64,000 nt of DNA from Callaeas wilsoni (lineage: Eukaryota; Chordata; Aves; Passeriformes; Callaeidae). The notes below the pieces were generated by a model, which did no database searches, had not been told where the DNA came from, and saw only the letters and a program-made list of their open reading frames with translations. The position numbers were made by a program, and so were the translations under genes. Shown here one piece after another: positions 39,001-53,598 of this stretch. The stretch covers positions 150,382 to 214,381 of the forward strand of contig VWPU01000953.1 in assembly GCA_013398955.1 (NCBI GenBank), given 5' to 3'. Positions within the stretch are counted from its first letter, which is position 1. Each line of letters begins with the position of its first letter.

Positions 39001-42000
39001 AAAATGGTGATAAGAAATGGATCAGCAGAACTGACACCTTGTTCACCAAACAACCTACTATGAGACCACATGGGATTTTTTTCCCCTTTGCAACTCAACC
39101 CAGAAGAGTTTCCCTTTGCTCCAAAACCTGACACTAAAAGATGTGAGTTGATAAGGCTGCTGTGGGGCTATTTACTTGCTTTCCAACATAAATAGGAATC
39201 CTGCAAGCCTCAGGAGTTGAACACTGAGTACGGTATCTCCTCCCAATAGCTTCTGGCCCAGCAATTCTACAGGAAGCAATGCAGGAAATCCAAGGCATCA
39301 GTGTGATTCCAACTCATGCCCTTCCTGTCTGAGGAGAGAGATCTAAAAGCATCTAGGACTCCCACTAACAGAAGCAGTCAACACCTCTGTTGAAGGCGGG
39401 GGGGGAAGAAATTCAACTGCCCAACCCAAAGCTAAACATAGTTTAGCCAGTACACATCAGAGGAGACCATATTAATTGCCAAGATGTGTTCCACCTCCAT
39501 TTTTCTGACATTCAAAGACAAACAGCTCTGCAATCAGGAGGCAGTGAAGCCATGCCCAAGCTCTAGGCACGCCAGCCAAGGCTGTGCAGTTCTGATGCTG
39601 TCTCAGCAAGGACACCAAGAAGGGGAAGCAGAGGTCACCCTGTTTGCCTCCCCTAGCTCCTTGCAGCTGCAGCCCAGGCATTGCTGTACACAAAGCAGTT
39701 TTTTAAAACTCGTCCTGCTAGTTACATCCATGATCCTTAACCTGTCTGCAACATCCTAGCTGTGGGATTGCAGGAGACAGAGTAAAGCTGCCAGCCAGAC
39801 TCTGGAAGAGGATGCTGTTCAGGCAGCAGCGCAGGCTGCTAAAGGCACATCATCATGTACTCTCTACATTTTCCCCGCTCAGCACAAAGCAATGTCAAGG
39901 TTATAATTATCCAAGGTATCCCCAGGATGGGCCCTCACGCATCTCGGACTATTGCACTCGCTTGTAATAGGCTGCAGTCTACCAGAGTGGCACTACTGAA
40001 GTGTAGGAGACAGGAGCAGGAGGTAATAGCCTTGGCACACTACCAGGGAAGTCACTCCCCAATGTATTAGATACTACACTGAACTTTCATCTTTGAAACA
40101 AAACATCAAACAAATTTGCCTGACCTGTCAGTCAGTAAATCCACAACAACAAAAATATACAAACAAAAAAGGAAATTCCAATTAGTTAGAGCTGGGGGAG
40201 GCAGGGAAGGGAAGAGAATATTCTTTCCTGAATCTATTTTTAGGCTATGTAAGGCTGTCTGAAACCATGGCAATGAACCTGCTATAAAATCCCCTTGCCA
40301 GCTCGATGTTTTGTTTCCTTACAGACAAGGATAAATGAGTACATACTATGGATTAAATGGTCTAAACCAGAAATGAATAAACTATCAGGCTACTGGAAAT
40401 GCATTTGTTGGTTATGAAAACTATTGGTTAAGAGAGGCAGGAGCAGCTGATCAGAGACCAACCCATTGAACAATCCCATGTCTCATAAGCAATCCTTTAT
40501 AGCCCCAACAAAAAGGGCTGAGGTGGGATCAGCCTCCAGACTGCATCTCTCCACCTCCACCATCCTCAACTTCTGGGCGTATTTTAACATCATTGAGCAC
40601 ACCCTCAGTGCCCAGATTCATTCTTCAGGCTGGGCCCCCATGATCCAGCTGTGGAGGTCCATGTCCCCATCCCACCATTACCATTCTTCCACCCCACTGG
40701 CAGTCCAGTGCTGGGGGGTTAAGGCCCAGAGGAACAAGTGATCTGGCAGCAGCACTGAGACAGCAGGTACCCAGCACCTGAGGGCTGCAATTGATTACCC
40801 AGTTCCTTTGGCTAACCATAGACCAAGTTTGTAAGAACTTCGTAAGGAGTCTGCAAGCCTTCCAACTCCAAGGCAGAGTTTTTGCAGAAGAACGGTGGGC
40901 TTGTGCTTACTGAAGCACAAATATTATTGCACGAAATGAACAAAGAAACTGAGTCTGATCAAGTTTTTATCCCTGGTATTCTGATACACTCAATATAACT
41001 GCCATCAAAGAAAAGGCAGAGGTCAGGGTCCACACACTCCTATCAGGCTGATGGAGAACACCCGCGCTGTCTTCCACCCAGGATTGCAAGCAAAGCCTTT
41101 GGTTTGTATTCTGATTGGTTTAAAAGAGGAAAATAACACCTTCACAGTTATCCTACCCTACAACTTAAACATGGGGTTATCTCCCATGCTATTTAGTGTT
41201 GTGTGAAAATGAGAGCAACCACCTGGTAAAAATGTGCCTCAAAGATATTTGATTCCAATATACGTCATTTTTCTAGTGCTTCTTATTAAAAAGAATGAAC
41301 AAAAAGAAAATGAGCAAATAGTTTAATTTTTCTAATGTATATTCCCATGGCTTTGTAAAAAAACAACAAAACAAGAAAGCTGGAAGAAACAATACTTCAC
41401 TCTTTTGCCATTTAAATGAGAGTAAAAAAATCTACCCACAGCTGAAAATTTAGAGATTTCAACAATTTTAAGGAAATATTTCAGAGCTAATAACGTCCAT
41501 TAACAACTTTACATCTGCTGCCAAAATAGCTCATTCTATATTCTTATGTGGTTGGTGGTATTAAATTCATCCTGGTTTTTAATCTGCTGCCATGCACGCC
41601 AGATTGGCTGCCAATATATGCTGCTTTGGAGGACTGAAACATCCTACAAAGCTCAGCTCTGCCTTCACAGCAGCTTTGCTTGGTACATGGGGGAGGGAGA
41701 CAGAAAACATACCTATCTCAAGACAGTTAATTAGATACCCAGTTCTTTAAAGACTGACATCCCAATTAGATTTTGATTCCACATGCTATCAGATTTTCTG
41801 CATGTATCAGGAAGAACATCTCTAAGTCTTTAAAACTGTTACTTGGCAACATTAAAGGAAAAACTCCCACCCAAACACATAAAGGTAAGAATGCTGAAAA
41901 CATTAGAAAATGCGAGATTTCTTCTCTGCACAGACCACAGAGGACAGGTAGAGTCTTCTGCTCGGTGCTGTTACAGCACACACATCACCCAGGCGGTATC

Positions 42001-43149
42001 AGCTTCCAGCATTGCTAAGCAACACCACGCCACATTACCTCAATTGATAGAAGGGAGGGAAGTTGATTCAGGAGCCACCGAAAAAGGCAGAACCTAGATA
42101 AAAACGGTTGTACAAACCTCACACACACAGAAGCCAGGATCCTGCAGTCAGAGCTAAAAGCAATTAAGGAAAACCATGCTGACACACACACAAACTGAAG
42201 AACAACAAAAAATAACCATGTGCATAAAGACAGAAGAAAGGGGGAAATGAAGTAGGTAACAGAGAAAGAGAAGAGCACTGCTGTTTCACCTCAAGTATTC
42301 TAAGACTAGAACAATTAATTACCTCTTTCTTTAGAGGGAGTAAAAAGCAGTAAAACAGCCAGAAAGCCATTAGAGGCATGGCAGGGTAAGTGTGATCCTC
42401 ATCGAAATAGAGCTTGCACATGACTGAGGATCTTTGTTACAAATAGTGAAGCTCAAATGGCAGGAATTAATATGAAACATTGAATTGTAAACTGCTTCAA
42501 AATCAAAACACACATTAACCCTTCTGAACAATAAACACCTTCCCCTTAATTCGGATCCTAAATTCTATTAATGTCTTAAACATTTGAAGAGTTGTATTTA
42601 AATCTTGTTATGAATACAATCCAAAACAGAACAGTTTACTTTAGTATACTAAATAAATCCATTATCAGTGCAAAAATTTGAAAAAGCCCATTTGTGTAAG
42701 TTTTTTAATTGAAATGGAGATTTGTTCTGAGTGGTAAGAACTGTAAACAATTACATTCAACTACACTGCTCATGTAAATAATTCCTGCAATAAATGCCAA
42801 TTTATATCTATCTATACATTATTATTGCCATGGCTTCTGGACCTGCTTAAGCCAACATAAACTAGGACTGAGGCAGAAGGAGGTGCTCCCCCACGGCTGT
42901 ATATTGCTGCCTTCCAGCAACCTCCTCCTTTCCAGCTCCTTTTTCTCACATGGGAAGCACTCGGGGCACAGAAGGAAAGTCTGCTCACCTACTGAGCAGG
43001 ACCAAGGGACAATAGAGACAAACTGGCCACCACTCTCCCAAAACTCAGGAAAATGCAAGCCGTGTATGGCAGCAAGAAGATGGCACAGGCACAAGACTGT
43101 CAAAACCACAGCATCATTAGATCAGACTTTAGGACCAACAGCAGGTTAC
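36065..43149. other. Intron 1 sequence without recognised gene
   Basis: Mixed non-coding DNA, somewhat GC-richer at 37.6-38.6 and 39.4-40.8 kb. Open frames up to 142 codons occur, overlapping on opposite strands, without recognisable domains. A G8 run lies near 39398-39405. I saw no transposon with confidence. Confidence 0.45.
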
Positions 43150-44460
43150 CACATTTAGATGCTACTTACCCAGAAATTTTAAAGGCACTTCAACATACCA
43201 CTACAGAACTATTAACCATGCTGCCCAGCTTCCCTCTTAGACAAACTTAAAAAACAAGATATAAAAAGCTGAGAATGTGCTGCCAACTTCAATAAAAGGA
43301 CTCCAGGGAACAAGGGGCTGGTAGCTACAGGCTCGCTTCTACACTGAGAAAGTTGATAGAAATTGCAGAACAGACTAGCAGGTATGCAAATAAACATGAC
43401 AGAGGAATGTCATCGTGGCATGACTTCTTTTACAAACTTGCCATGACACATATAAGTAAGTGTGGTATGTATGATACATATAACGTGCTTGGATCTCTAA
43501 CAAACCTTTGGCAATGTCTCTCACCACAGGCTTTTAAAGAAATTGAACTGTCATGGGATAAAATGGAAGGTCCTCCTGTGAACTAACAATTGGTTAGATT
43601 AAAAGAAACAGCACAGGAATATACAGCTGGTTTTCACAAGAGCTCTGGTTTTGCATTTGTGCTACTCAATATATTCATTATCTATGTGAAAAATGGAGCA
43701 AGTAGCAAGATTATAAAGTCAACTAACTGTGTTGAGCTGCAGATAGATTTGTCAGGTATTTATCTGCACACACCACAAAGTCACAGCCAATATAGTGAAT
43801 GGAAACGCTGGAGTCACCACAATTTAATTAAAGTCAGGAACTACACACTCACAGATGACAAAGTTCAGTGATGGTTGGGAGAGCAAAGGGAGCACCAGGA
43901 GTGAGCAGCTCAGTGATACCTGACAGGGAACACCACGGTAGCTCTGCACCTACGGCTGCTGCACCAAGTAATTTTCAGAGAAGCATTCTGCTGAGTAAGA
44001 AAAGATTCAAAGAGTGACAGTGATGGGAGGTCTGAAGAAACTTTAACCTAAGGAGAACTAAGGAAACAAGTGCATTTAGATTAGGAGGAAAGAGGGATAA
44101 AATGAAAGCCATAAAATCATGAAAGAAAGAGAGAAAGCAAATAGGAAATCATGTCTCAGAATAAATGAATTAGGCAGTATACCACGAAGTTTATCAGGCA
44201 GTTTGTTTAAAAACAAGAGGAAAAGAACTTTTTTCATATCACAATTAATGGCATTGTCACAGGATGTTATGAAGGCAAAAATTTAAAATAGATTAATACA
44301 TAGTTAGATGTATTCACAAAAGAAAGTCTGTCAAAGATTGTTAAACAAAGGAGCAGACATAACTTTTTTGCTCTAAGTCCTTGAACTACAGCCTGCCAAA
44401 AGTTGGGAGGGATCACTGTTTTACTAACACTTTTCCCTGTAAGTATTACTACTGACTATT
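43150..44460 (+). mobile_element. Ancient CR1 remnant including reverse-transcriptase region
   Basis: Collinear pieces of an old CR1 ORF2 and 3' region are visible. First comes CCAGAAATTTTAAAGGCACTTC with GAACTATTAACCATG, then a GGTAGCTACAGG segment. Next is CTTTGGCAATGTCTCTCACC with CTTTTAAAGAAATTGAACTG and CATGGGATAAAATGGAAGGT (CR1: 'GTCCCTCACCAAAGGCT' then 'CATGGGATAAGAGG'). CTCAATATATTCATTATCTATGTG corresponds to the FINDL-type motif region. Finally, AGAGGGATAAAATGAAAGCC with CATAAAATCATGAAAG and AGGAAAAGAACTTTTTTCAT match the 3' part. The peptide AFKEIELSWDKMEG survives in one frame. The frame is broken many times, and several hundred bases are missing between the RT and 3' parts. The type resembles CR1 families common in turtles and crocodilians, so it likely predates modern birds. 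Confidence 0.85.
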
Positions 44461-46516
44461 ATTAGAGGTGGAAAGACCTCTGCCTGGAAATATCAGGGCT
44501 AAACCCCGTGTTCCAGGCCCAGGAACGTGCAGCACGATGTGCATTGCTGGAAAACCTCATCTTTTGAGAGGGAACATGCATAAGCAGCACCTGCTGAAGC
44601 CACAAGTCAGACAAAGATTTGCTTCCTAGTGGAGAGCTGCACTTGTTTAACATGTTCCTCTTACAAGAACACAGCTATGCTACATGTTTCTGGACTGGGT
44701 TAGGAGCAGAAAGTCTCTAATTTAGCCTACATCGAACAATCAGATTTACCTACTTCTGTTTCGTGGCCTGGTACTAAAAACCTCATTAGAGCTGAGTTAT
44801 ACAAGAGGAGCTTCTGTCTCCCATTTTGGGTGGCTGAGCTCAATTACAGTGCTGTGCTGGTGAATTTGAAAGTCATTTGAGAAGTTGCACAGTTCCCAAA
44901 AGTCAGTAGCAGAAGGGGATGAGGAAGATAAAGGAGGAAGAAGAAAGAGGCCACTCTACTTCTGCGGGGATTCAGAAACCGAATGCACTACAAAACACCA
45001 TTAAAGCTTGCTCCACCTTCATGTCCTCTGCCATGCCTGTAGCTGTCCTCCCTAAAATGGCTGTCAGGCAAACTATGAATTTGGGAGACGTCAAGAAAGT
45101 GACCTCTTGATGAGATTTATGAGGCACTAACAGATTTATGCACCCACTCATAAGATGAGATATTTGCCCACTTGCACAGCCTTACCACCACATTATAAAT
45201 ACAATTATAGTTCATGCAAGAGCAGCTACCCTGTTGAATTTCTCACCTGTTGACAAAAACATGCTTAAAGTGCCTTAAAAAAAGTATATAAACTTTGGTT
45301 CCCTTGCAGAAAATGAGCTTCCAGCAAGAAGTGAATTTGCATTTTTCAGTATCACCACCCATTTTTAGCTCAAGTAACTAGAAAATATTTAGACCGTATG
45401 TATGTTATTTCCCCTGGGAGAAACTGATTGAGCTGAAACCCAGAGAAAATCCTTCCCTTGGGAAACACGAATCAGTCATGCAGAAATTCCCAACTTGAAA
45501 TCTCTTTCCAGATAGCAGGGTAATCAACAAGCTCTCTCTTGCTTTGTGCATTCTTGCTCTGCTTCCACATACTGCCTCTCACACTTTTATGTTCTTCATG
45601 CAGGCACACAGAACTTTAAAAAAAAAAATCAAACCCCAACAAATTAATCAATCCGTTCCAACACAGCAGTGGGTTGCCATTTCAGCTGCCCCATAAGTTC
45701 TACAATGCGTAGTGGCTTTCCTGTTCTGCACAAACCATCTGAAGCCAGGAGGACTGGAGATCTCCTTCATCCACTGTCCAGACTCTCAGCGGTACAGCCT
45801 GATTGTGTGAACCACATAAAACCACAGCCAGCTCCTACTGGCTCCCATTATAGGCTTGCAATGGAACAGCTGCCCACATTTTCCCTCCTGCACCAAAGAT
45901 AACATCACCAGTAACTCAGCCATGATATGGAATACATCTGAGCTGCCTGTTAAACAACAAAGCTCAGTCACCAACGTGCCTTATGCTGCTGTGCCAAGAG
46001 GTCAACGCTTCATTGAGATATCAGCACCACTTGTCAGATGACAGTAAATCTGTTAGTGCTTATTTTATCATGTTCTTGGGCTTACTTGTCTCCACTCAGT
46101 GATTATCCCTAAAATTTCAATACTGGCACTAAAATGACTGATTCAGTGACTCACCCCTACTTCTCCACTGTGATTTGAAAACAGTGCCACTCACCAAAGT
46201 GCAGCTCCATCTAGAGCATCAACATGACACAACTGCTTCCCTACCTCTTCTGGTGACACTGTGTTCCCACAACACTCTGCCTTATCTAGAGATTATGCAA
46301 AACCATAAAAGTGTTTGGGCTACAGCTTTAGTCTAGCTCTTGGTACCTCATTTCTCTTTGCATAACTCTAAACTACCACTAATTCTGAGACTATTTCTTC
46401 AATACAAGCAGCATTGCTTTGTTCTCAAATAAACAAAACAAGGCATGTCTCCATGAATTAATGTTTCACTGGTACTACTCTGTAAGTTACCAGTGCTAGA
46501 TACAGATCAGAATATA

Positions 46517-46561
46517 TGACTCCAGATCATTTAGTAGCAGGTAAATTTTATTCTGGAGTCA
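46517..46561. repeat. Perfect 10-bp inverted repeat, 25-bp spacer
   Basis: TGACTCCAGA (46517-46526) pairs exactly with TCTGGAGTCA (46552-46561). It could fold as a stem-loop or be the ends of a very small non-autonomous element, though no target-site duplication stands out. Confidence 0.65.
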
Positions 46562-47879
46562 CTTTTAGGCAACCAGTCAAACAGGACAGAAACAGGCCAT
46601 TAAAATGTGTGCCCTGTACCTTCCTATACACACCCAGAATCACATTGATTCAGTCATGCACCACCACCTGGGACTTTTATGGCAAGTATAACACCTTCAG
46701 GAAAACCAGACCTCATTAGTATGGTCCAAATAGAAGATATTTGACAACTGCGTTACAAAAGGAAGATGCCAGCTTTTCCCTCTCAGTCCGCTATTACCCT
46801 GTTCCATGTTCTTACACTTTCAGCACTAACTCTTCTCTTTCTGTACAACACATATAGTTAGAAATCAGCCTTAACAACTTCCTCTGTATTATAAATCCTT
46901 TGAAGCTGTTGTTAAGATATAGTCATCCATCTTGGTTTTTTTCACCACCTGAAATTTCTTTCATGTTTCCAGTTTCAGCAGCTTATGATCCTTGTATTTT
47001 TCAAACAAGCCCTACAAAGAAATGCAAACAAGTATCAAGTAATACCCAAACAAAAACTAAAAGGTCTCAATAAGGTAAAGATAAGGTCTGGATGTAACCA
47101 CAAGGGAAGAAGCTGGGTGAAGGTAGAAGAAGCGCATGAAAAAACACTGCAAAGGCCCATCACATCACCAAGAACATTTCTTTATCCTCCAACTTCACTA
47201 AGATCTGAAGGCAAAACAGCCTTCGACTACAAACAAAAGTGGCATTTGAGCACTAGACTGAGCTCCCGATCCCTCTGAAAAGGAAAGTCCTTCTTTAAGC
47301 ATATATGAGAATGTTTCAGTTTTCAGTCCTGCCCTTCTTAAGAAGCATCCTTAACATTAAAGGGTATCCTTTGATTAGACTCATAAAAAAATCTTCCTAG
47401 TCTCCACAAAGCAAAAGAGAGTTCAGAAGCATTAAGGCATCTACTGTTGCTTATGTAAATGACATTTTGCTATAACAGGTTTTTAAATAAACTGTCTGCT
47501 CCCTTCCTCAAAAGGCTGAGATTATCACAGCAAGGAAGAAAAGTAGAAAATAAACATGCTCACAACAGCATACAGTTTCCAGGAATTGTTGTTGGGAGGA
47601 GAATCTGCTTGTAGTTTATTTCATTCTCCCTCCAACATGTAAAATGGCAGGAAATTCAAGTTCCCATGTGTAGGGGACATAAGTCTCTTCTGAATACACA
47701 ACCAGCCATGCACAAAGCAGTCTGCAGGGGAAAGTGAGGTGAGAATCTCTCAGAGATAAGCACATTGAAAGTGTATCATACATCTCATAAGATGTTGAAC
47801 TTTCCAGACCAGGACTAGTAGCAGTAGCATCATGAGCCTTGCTTGGAAAGAACTGGTTACTTTTCTGCAGCAAAGCACA

Positions 47880-47960
47880 TGTAATAACAAAAAACCCTCC
47901 AGAACCCAAACAAACAAAAAAACTCCACCAAAACAAACCAAAAAAACCCCAAATAAGCCA
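47880..47960. repeat. A/C-rich low-complexity stretch
   Basis: Imperfect AAAC/AAACC units interspersed with A runs; reverse complement is T/G-rich. Confidence 0.7.
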
Positions 47961-50900
47961 AACTTTTTATGCATATGTCCTTCATCATTTAAGAAAGATA
48001 ACTTTATGTTGTAGTCTGTCCCTTGATAGTGTTCCTTTCCACTCCTCTCCATGACTTACTATATACTCTACTAGCAGAACATGAAACTTGGTCAAGTCAA
48101 GCAAAATTTTTTTAAAAGACAGCACAAGATTATATTTTTAAGTATTTTTAGATAAAATTTTTGGTTCAAATTAAAGATAAACAGTGGACTTAAGTCATTA
48201 CTGAAAACTAAACACATGAGGTAGGAACAAAACCTTACATTAAAACTGCTGTTGCCATTTTCCTGTACAAGTCCATTTCCACCAGCTGATAAACCTCAAA
48301 GATTCATTTGCAATTTAATAATTTTTTTAATGCCTTTACTTCTATACCTCTTTTTCCACAACCAGTAGGTTAAACAACATTTACACACTATTTTAGAGTT
48401 ATATCATCTTGTTTACATGTACTGCTCTTAAATCTTTTGTCTTAGAAATTAACAGAGAACTTGTTCCTTTATACCAAAATGCCAATTTTACTACAGCACT
48501 TGGAAGGAACTAAACTTAAATCACTACGATGCCTTAAAAGTCAACTCTAAAAATGCTTTAAGGGAAAAAAACCCCAAACCACAAAACTTTACCCACAAAC
48601 AAGACTGCTATTTAAAAGAGAATGATTGATTATACATTGAGAGATCAAGATTTCAGGACTATAATTAATTTTTCAATTCACTAATATTCAAATTTACTGA
48701 AATATCAGTAAGTTCCTTAATTATCTAAAAGATACTAAGCTTGTGCAGTACCTAATTTACGTGATGACTTCAGTTAGATATCTGAAATTCTTTGTGTGCT
48801 TCAAGCTTTGATGCACATAATCCTAATTTTCTCCCAACTCTGCAAAAATAGCCTGTACGAACACCGGAACACGGAGATGATTATCCAGGAATAAAGCAGA
48901 GAAGGAGCAGGTGTTGGAAGAGAGCCCATTTACCTAATTAGAGGCATGAAAGTTCTTCCTCGCGCCCCTCCAAGAAATGCTACCTGGAATATTTCTGCTT
49001 GGGAAAAGTGATGTTTCTGGGAAATCAAGGGAAGGCTGCACAGAGGCAACTTATGTCAACTTTTCATGTACTTGTGGAATGGTAGCAAAGAGGAAACAAT
49101 GCTTGTGGTACCAAATGCACGTCTGAACTGACCAGCTCAGGCTGACTCTTCAGGGGACCTGTGAGCGAGCAGCCAAGCTGCACATAGCAGCTCATGTGTA
49201 GAATAAAAGGTCCACACCAGAAAGGACTTGAAGACCTCACTATATTAAAATAGACACTAAATACAAACCAGATTGTTTTCTAGCCTTGCAATAATTTTGA
49301 TAAGCTCTACTTGCTGCTAAGAGATTACAGAACTGGAACTCCTTTTGCTCAGTAACTGTACAACTGTCCTGAAAAACTACCAACACACTTCATCTTTGCA
49401 GTAAGGGATAATGGATATAGGCAAGAAATAAAAATGTAAAGAAAAATGCCACATGAACACCACATGCTGGTGTCTCACAAGCCCTAATTCTCCCCTTGTC
49501 ATAGAAAGATCTCCCTGGATCCCCTCTGGCATGCTTAGGAAAACCACACTATTCTCAGCATATGGAATGTAGCAAGGTCAGCAGGAGCATCCCATGGACA
49601 GTAAATAAACTGCTCCTGCCCTTCAGTTATCAGCTGTGTTCAAGGCCAAACCCTGCAGTTTCATCACCCACATTATCTCCTGGGCTTGCTCTGATGGATC
49701 TTGGGTTTCATCCCAATTTACCAAGCCCATACAGTTTTTCCTGTTTCACTGACTCACAAAGTTCAGCCTCTAAGTGAATTACATTTCTTTGTTCACCAAG
49801 TCAATTTTCAACAAAACTTCCAGAAAAAGCACCAAGGTTGCTACTAAACAAAGCAGGCACACAGTCATGAACTTGACATTTTCATCCTTCTTACAATGAA
49901 GTGTGAGTCTTGCAATTACTAGGACTAGTTAGCAGTCAGTTAGGGAATACCATGTGTACAATACAGGAGGCTTTTGACTCAGTTCTCATCTCTCTGAAGT
50001 GCATAAGATGGGGAAATGGATAAAAAACAACTATCTATGTAGCCACTAGGCCTTGTAAGCTAAGAAAAAAAAATAGGACTTTTTTTTTAAATGGAAGACA
50101 ATGTAATGGGAAAAAAAAAGTATGCGTATGAGTATTCAATCCTTTTAGTCTTTTCCCCCCAGTTAGTAAATTCTAAGCATGAAGAACCAACAGAGCAGCC
50201 AAATGCAATATTGCTTTAAGGGAAATAAATAGTATGTTACCACAGCCCTCAGCTTGCAAAGTGACTCTGACTTTTTGCATGTTCTGCAAAAATAAGATAC
50301 CCTTTAGGCAGCTCTCTTAATGGATTCATTCAGTAAGGAGCCTTCAACGTTGCATTCATCTAATGAAAAAAAAAAAAATTAGTGGTTGTCTCAGTAACTC
50401 AGTAGTGCCAGGAAGCAGGGAACCTCTGTTAATGGCTATAAGGCACAGTGACACCTTACTGAATTCCTGTAGTAAAGTCAGGCTTGCTTCAAGGGTCTTA
50501 GAATGATCTGAAATACATAAATTCCTTACTAAAGACAGTTTTTTAAAACAAGGATGACACTTTAAAGCTTTCATAGTCTAACAGGCTTCTAACATCTTAC
50601 AGAACAGAATCCATGCTCAACTAACATTTTTGGTATTTTACTCCCCTATTTTGTCTCTAGCATATCCAAGAAATTCCAAGATACGCTTCTGCTATCATCC
50701 TGCAGCTCAAAAGCCAGACATACTAACCAAAATAGGTCATCATGCCTTACTAACACAGATAAAATGACTAAGCATATGGTAACAAAAGAGAACCTTGGGG
50801 TTATAAATCACAAACTGCTTCAGCTTGGCATTAAAATGATGAGTAATTACACTTCAAGAAAAATGCATTTAATATTTCCTGTATCATGGAGGATAGCAGT

Positions 50901-53598
50901 TAGATAAAAATTATTAAAATTCAGAAGAGAGACTGACAGATATAATGCCAGTGATCCAGTAAGTAGGTTACTCATGATCTTTCTGGAAAGCCAGCTGCCA
51001 GGAAGACAAACCCCTACACTGCGAGTCCTCCTGAAGTGCTCTGTTGCACAGGTAACAATTCCCTGCTCCAGAAATGGACAACCCAGGGCAGGGAAAAAGC
51101 TTCCCAGGGAACAGAGGAGACTGACAGAGCTGAGCAGCAAGGGAGCAAAGTACCTGCAGAATAATGAAGTGTGGGAGCATGTAAGCAATGTGGTCTGCAA
51201 GTTGAGCGGGAAGTTTAAAGATTTAGGAAGAACTAGAGCAGTTTTAGGCAGACCAGTTTACCAGCAGAAAAGATCCTCGACGGTAAGATCACAAACTATA
51301 AAGTAGATTTTTCTTTTCCTTTTAATGGAAGTAGTGGTATTTCAGACATCTGAAAGATGCCTGAACAAAAACTTGTGTCCTTATAGGGAGCACCCTTGAA
51401 CTAGATTATGGATACAGAAAAGCCCATTGCCAAGATTCTTACTAACACTGGCTCAAGCCTGTAGTTACCTGAAACTTGTCTTTTAGTCAATCACTGAAAG
51501 TACAGCTCTGCAGGCAATGGAAACAACAGGAAGCTCATCCTACAAATCACTGAAAAAAATTTAGCAGGTAATATCAAGGGTAATTACCATTCAGAATGTA
51601 AAGGACTGTCCATTACAGAGTAAAAGGTGTTTACTGATCAAAGTGTCTCATATGTTAAATGACAGAAAAAGACACTGAGTTGTAAATCCGTGGGGGAAAA
51701 AGAAGATATTATTTCTCTTTATGGAAAAACCTACTATAAATAAATAAATATCTAAATAAAACAGATAATTAATAGTGATATTCTTTTCATAGCCATATTC
51801 TTTTAATAGCTGAGAACTGTCTCAAAATCAGTGCATTTTTTTTAATCATACGGATAAATGTGTACAGAACAAAGTGTATGTAGAACTTTCACAACAAAGA
51901 ACAGAATTTTTAAAACACATTGAATTTGAATCTTGTGATGATCACAAAGAACATTTTAAACTGACTGTATTCAGCCACAGGGGAGCAAAAAAGACTTTAA
52001 AACATCCATTAAGATAACTGTCCAGATCTGGGCTTGGCATTTGCAGCCTAAATCATACCAATCACATACAAGATCTGTTACATTTAAAGGCTTCATGTCA
52101 AAAAAACTGAAGTTTTATTGGGCCATCAAAATGCCAGATGAGCCTCCAAGGATGTGCATTCCTTCCTTACTGTTAAGAAAGCTGTAGAACTAATAGAAAA
52201 AGAGTATTACTCAAAACTTACATACTTACACTTTTGTTGAAGATACAAACAAACAGCTAACAAGTTCCAGGACTCTATGCCAGGAGAAGTTCTGGCTATA
52301 AGCTTACTGAAACTTTAAAAACATACACAGCGTGTCCTTCCATTACATTTACCTTATCAATGGAAAAGATGAATAATACGGATATTGAGGATAAACATGA
52401 TGGAATGCTGTCACAGATAGTAACTGCATTAAAAAAAAAAAGGAGTTGTGAAATAAAAACATGAATAGAATTCAAGAAGAAAAGCAAGTAAATACTGAAC
52501 AAATAATCAATACAGCCAGGTTTGGAGAACACCAAATAACCCTTACTACCTGAAAACCTGAAAAAAATAGCATCAGTAATCTCCCACCTGCGCTAAAGGA
52601 ATTATTCAGATGGCAGACTCTTCTCCCTCTATTTATAGTAGAAAAGTTATAGATTCATTAATTTCTAATGATCAAATAAATTTCCTTAATCAGCCTTGCA
52701 ATGGCAACAGTATGGTTGGTATTAATTGTTTTTTTTTTTTTAATAAACTGTTGTTAAAACTAAGACAAGAGGAATTGCTCTTCCCAGGTATACCAACAGC
52801 AGCACACATGCCATACAGAAACAGAATCACAGAACCTCAGTTTACATTATGGTTTTCTTTCACCTTGAAAGAAATTCAAGCTTATTAATGAATCAGGAAA
52901 AATACCACAAATACTGCTAAAACACTAAGAGTCTATGCATATGGGAATTTCGTGGAGGGGGAAGAAGGGGAAATAAAGGGTGGACAAAAGAAACGGGCAC
53001 AAAGAAATGGATTACTGTTTTTCCCTCTAACATGAACTAATTGCATACTGGGCAAGGATAATCCCCCATGACATTCCATGCGTTCAAAGGTCAAGACTTT
53101 TGCTTTTCAGCTGTCCTCATCACATGTTATTCCCTGAAGAAAACAATCTGAAGTTGTCCCATAGCACAGACACTCTCAAACGTGAGGGTTAAGGATTCTA
53201 GCCCTGCACAGTGAAATATTGCACCAGGCACACCACAGCCCTCAAGGAGGGCAGATGAGCACACAGCACAATTAAACAAGAAGTACAAACAATAAACACA
53301 GAGCCAAGAGCTTCTAGAGGCTCTTCCAAAGTCTATTCCAAAATAGCAGAGACATGCTAATAACACAAATCCTATTCACTGTATTTAAAGTACTCTTTTC
53401 ACCTATGTTGTTGTGCAACTTTAATTTAAAAGCAGAGCTCCTCTCTCTTGGTGTTTTAAGAGCATCTATGGAAAACAAGACTGGCACCAGTGGGAAAGCA
53501 CACAGCCAAGTGGGACCCCTGTGTCCCCATACTCAGCTACAGAGGAATCACTCCAGCCACCGCACCAGATACTAAAAATCTTTGTTTCTCAAACGCAA

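Larger units (their letters stand above)
44461..53598. other. Intron 1 sequence without recognised gene
   Basis: Nine kilobases of AT-rich non-coding DNA. It holds an A/C-rich low-complexity stretch (47880-47960), a perfect 10-bp inverted repeat (46517-46561), a poly-A run near 50365-50378 and a short TAAA run near 51735-51750. Homopolymers lie near 52431-52442 (A) and 52730-52742 (T). No exon or transposon was recognised. Confidence 0.45.

Noticed and set aside
52820..52850. CAGAATCACAGAACC, CR1-tail-like
   Set aside because: Only one weak octamer-like unit; the sequence to its right does not follow CR1.
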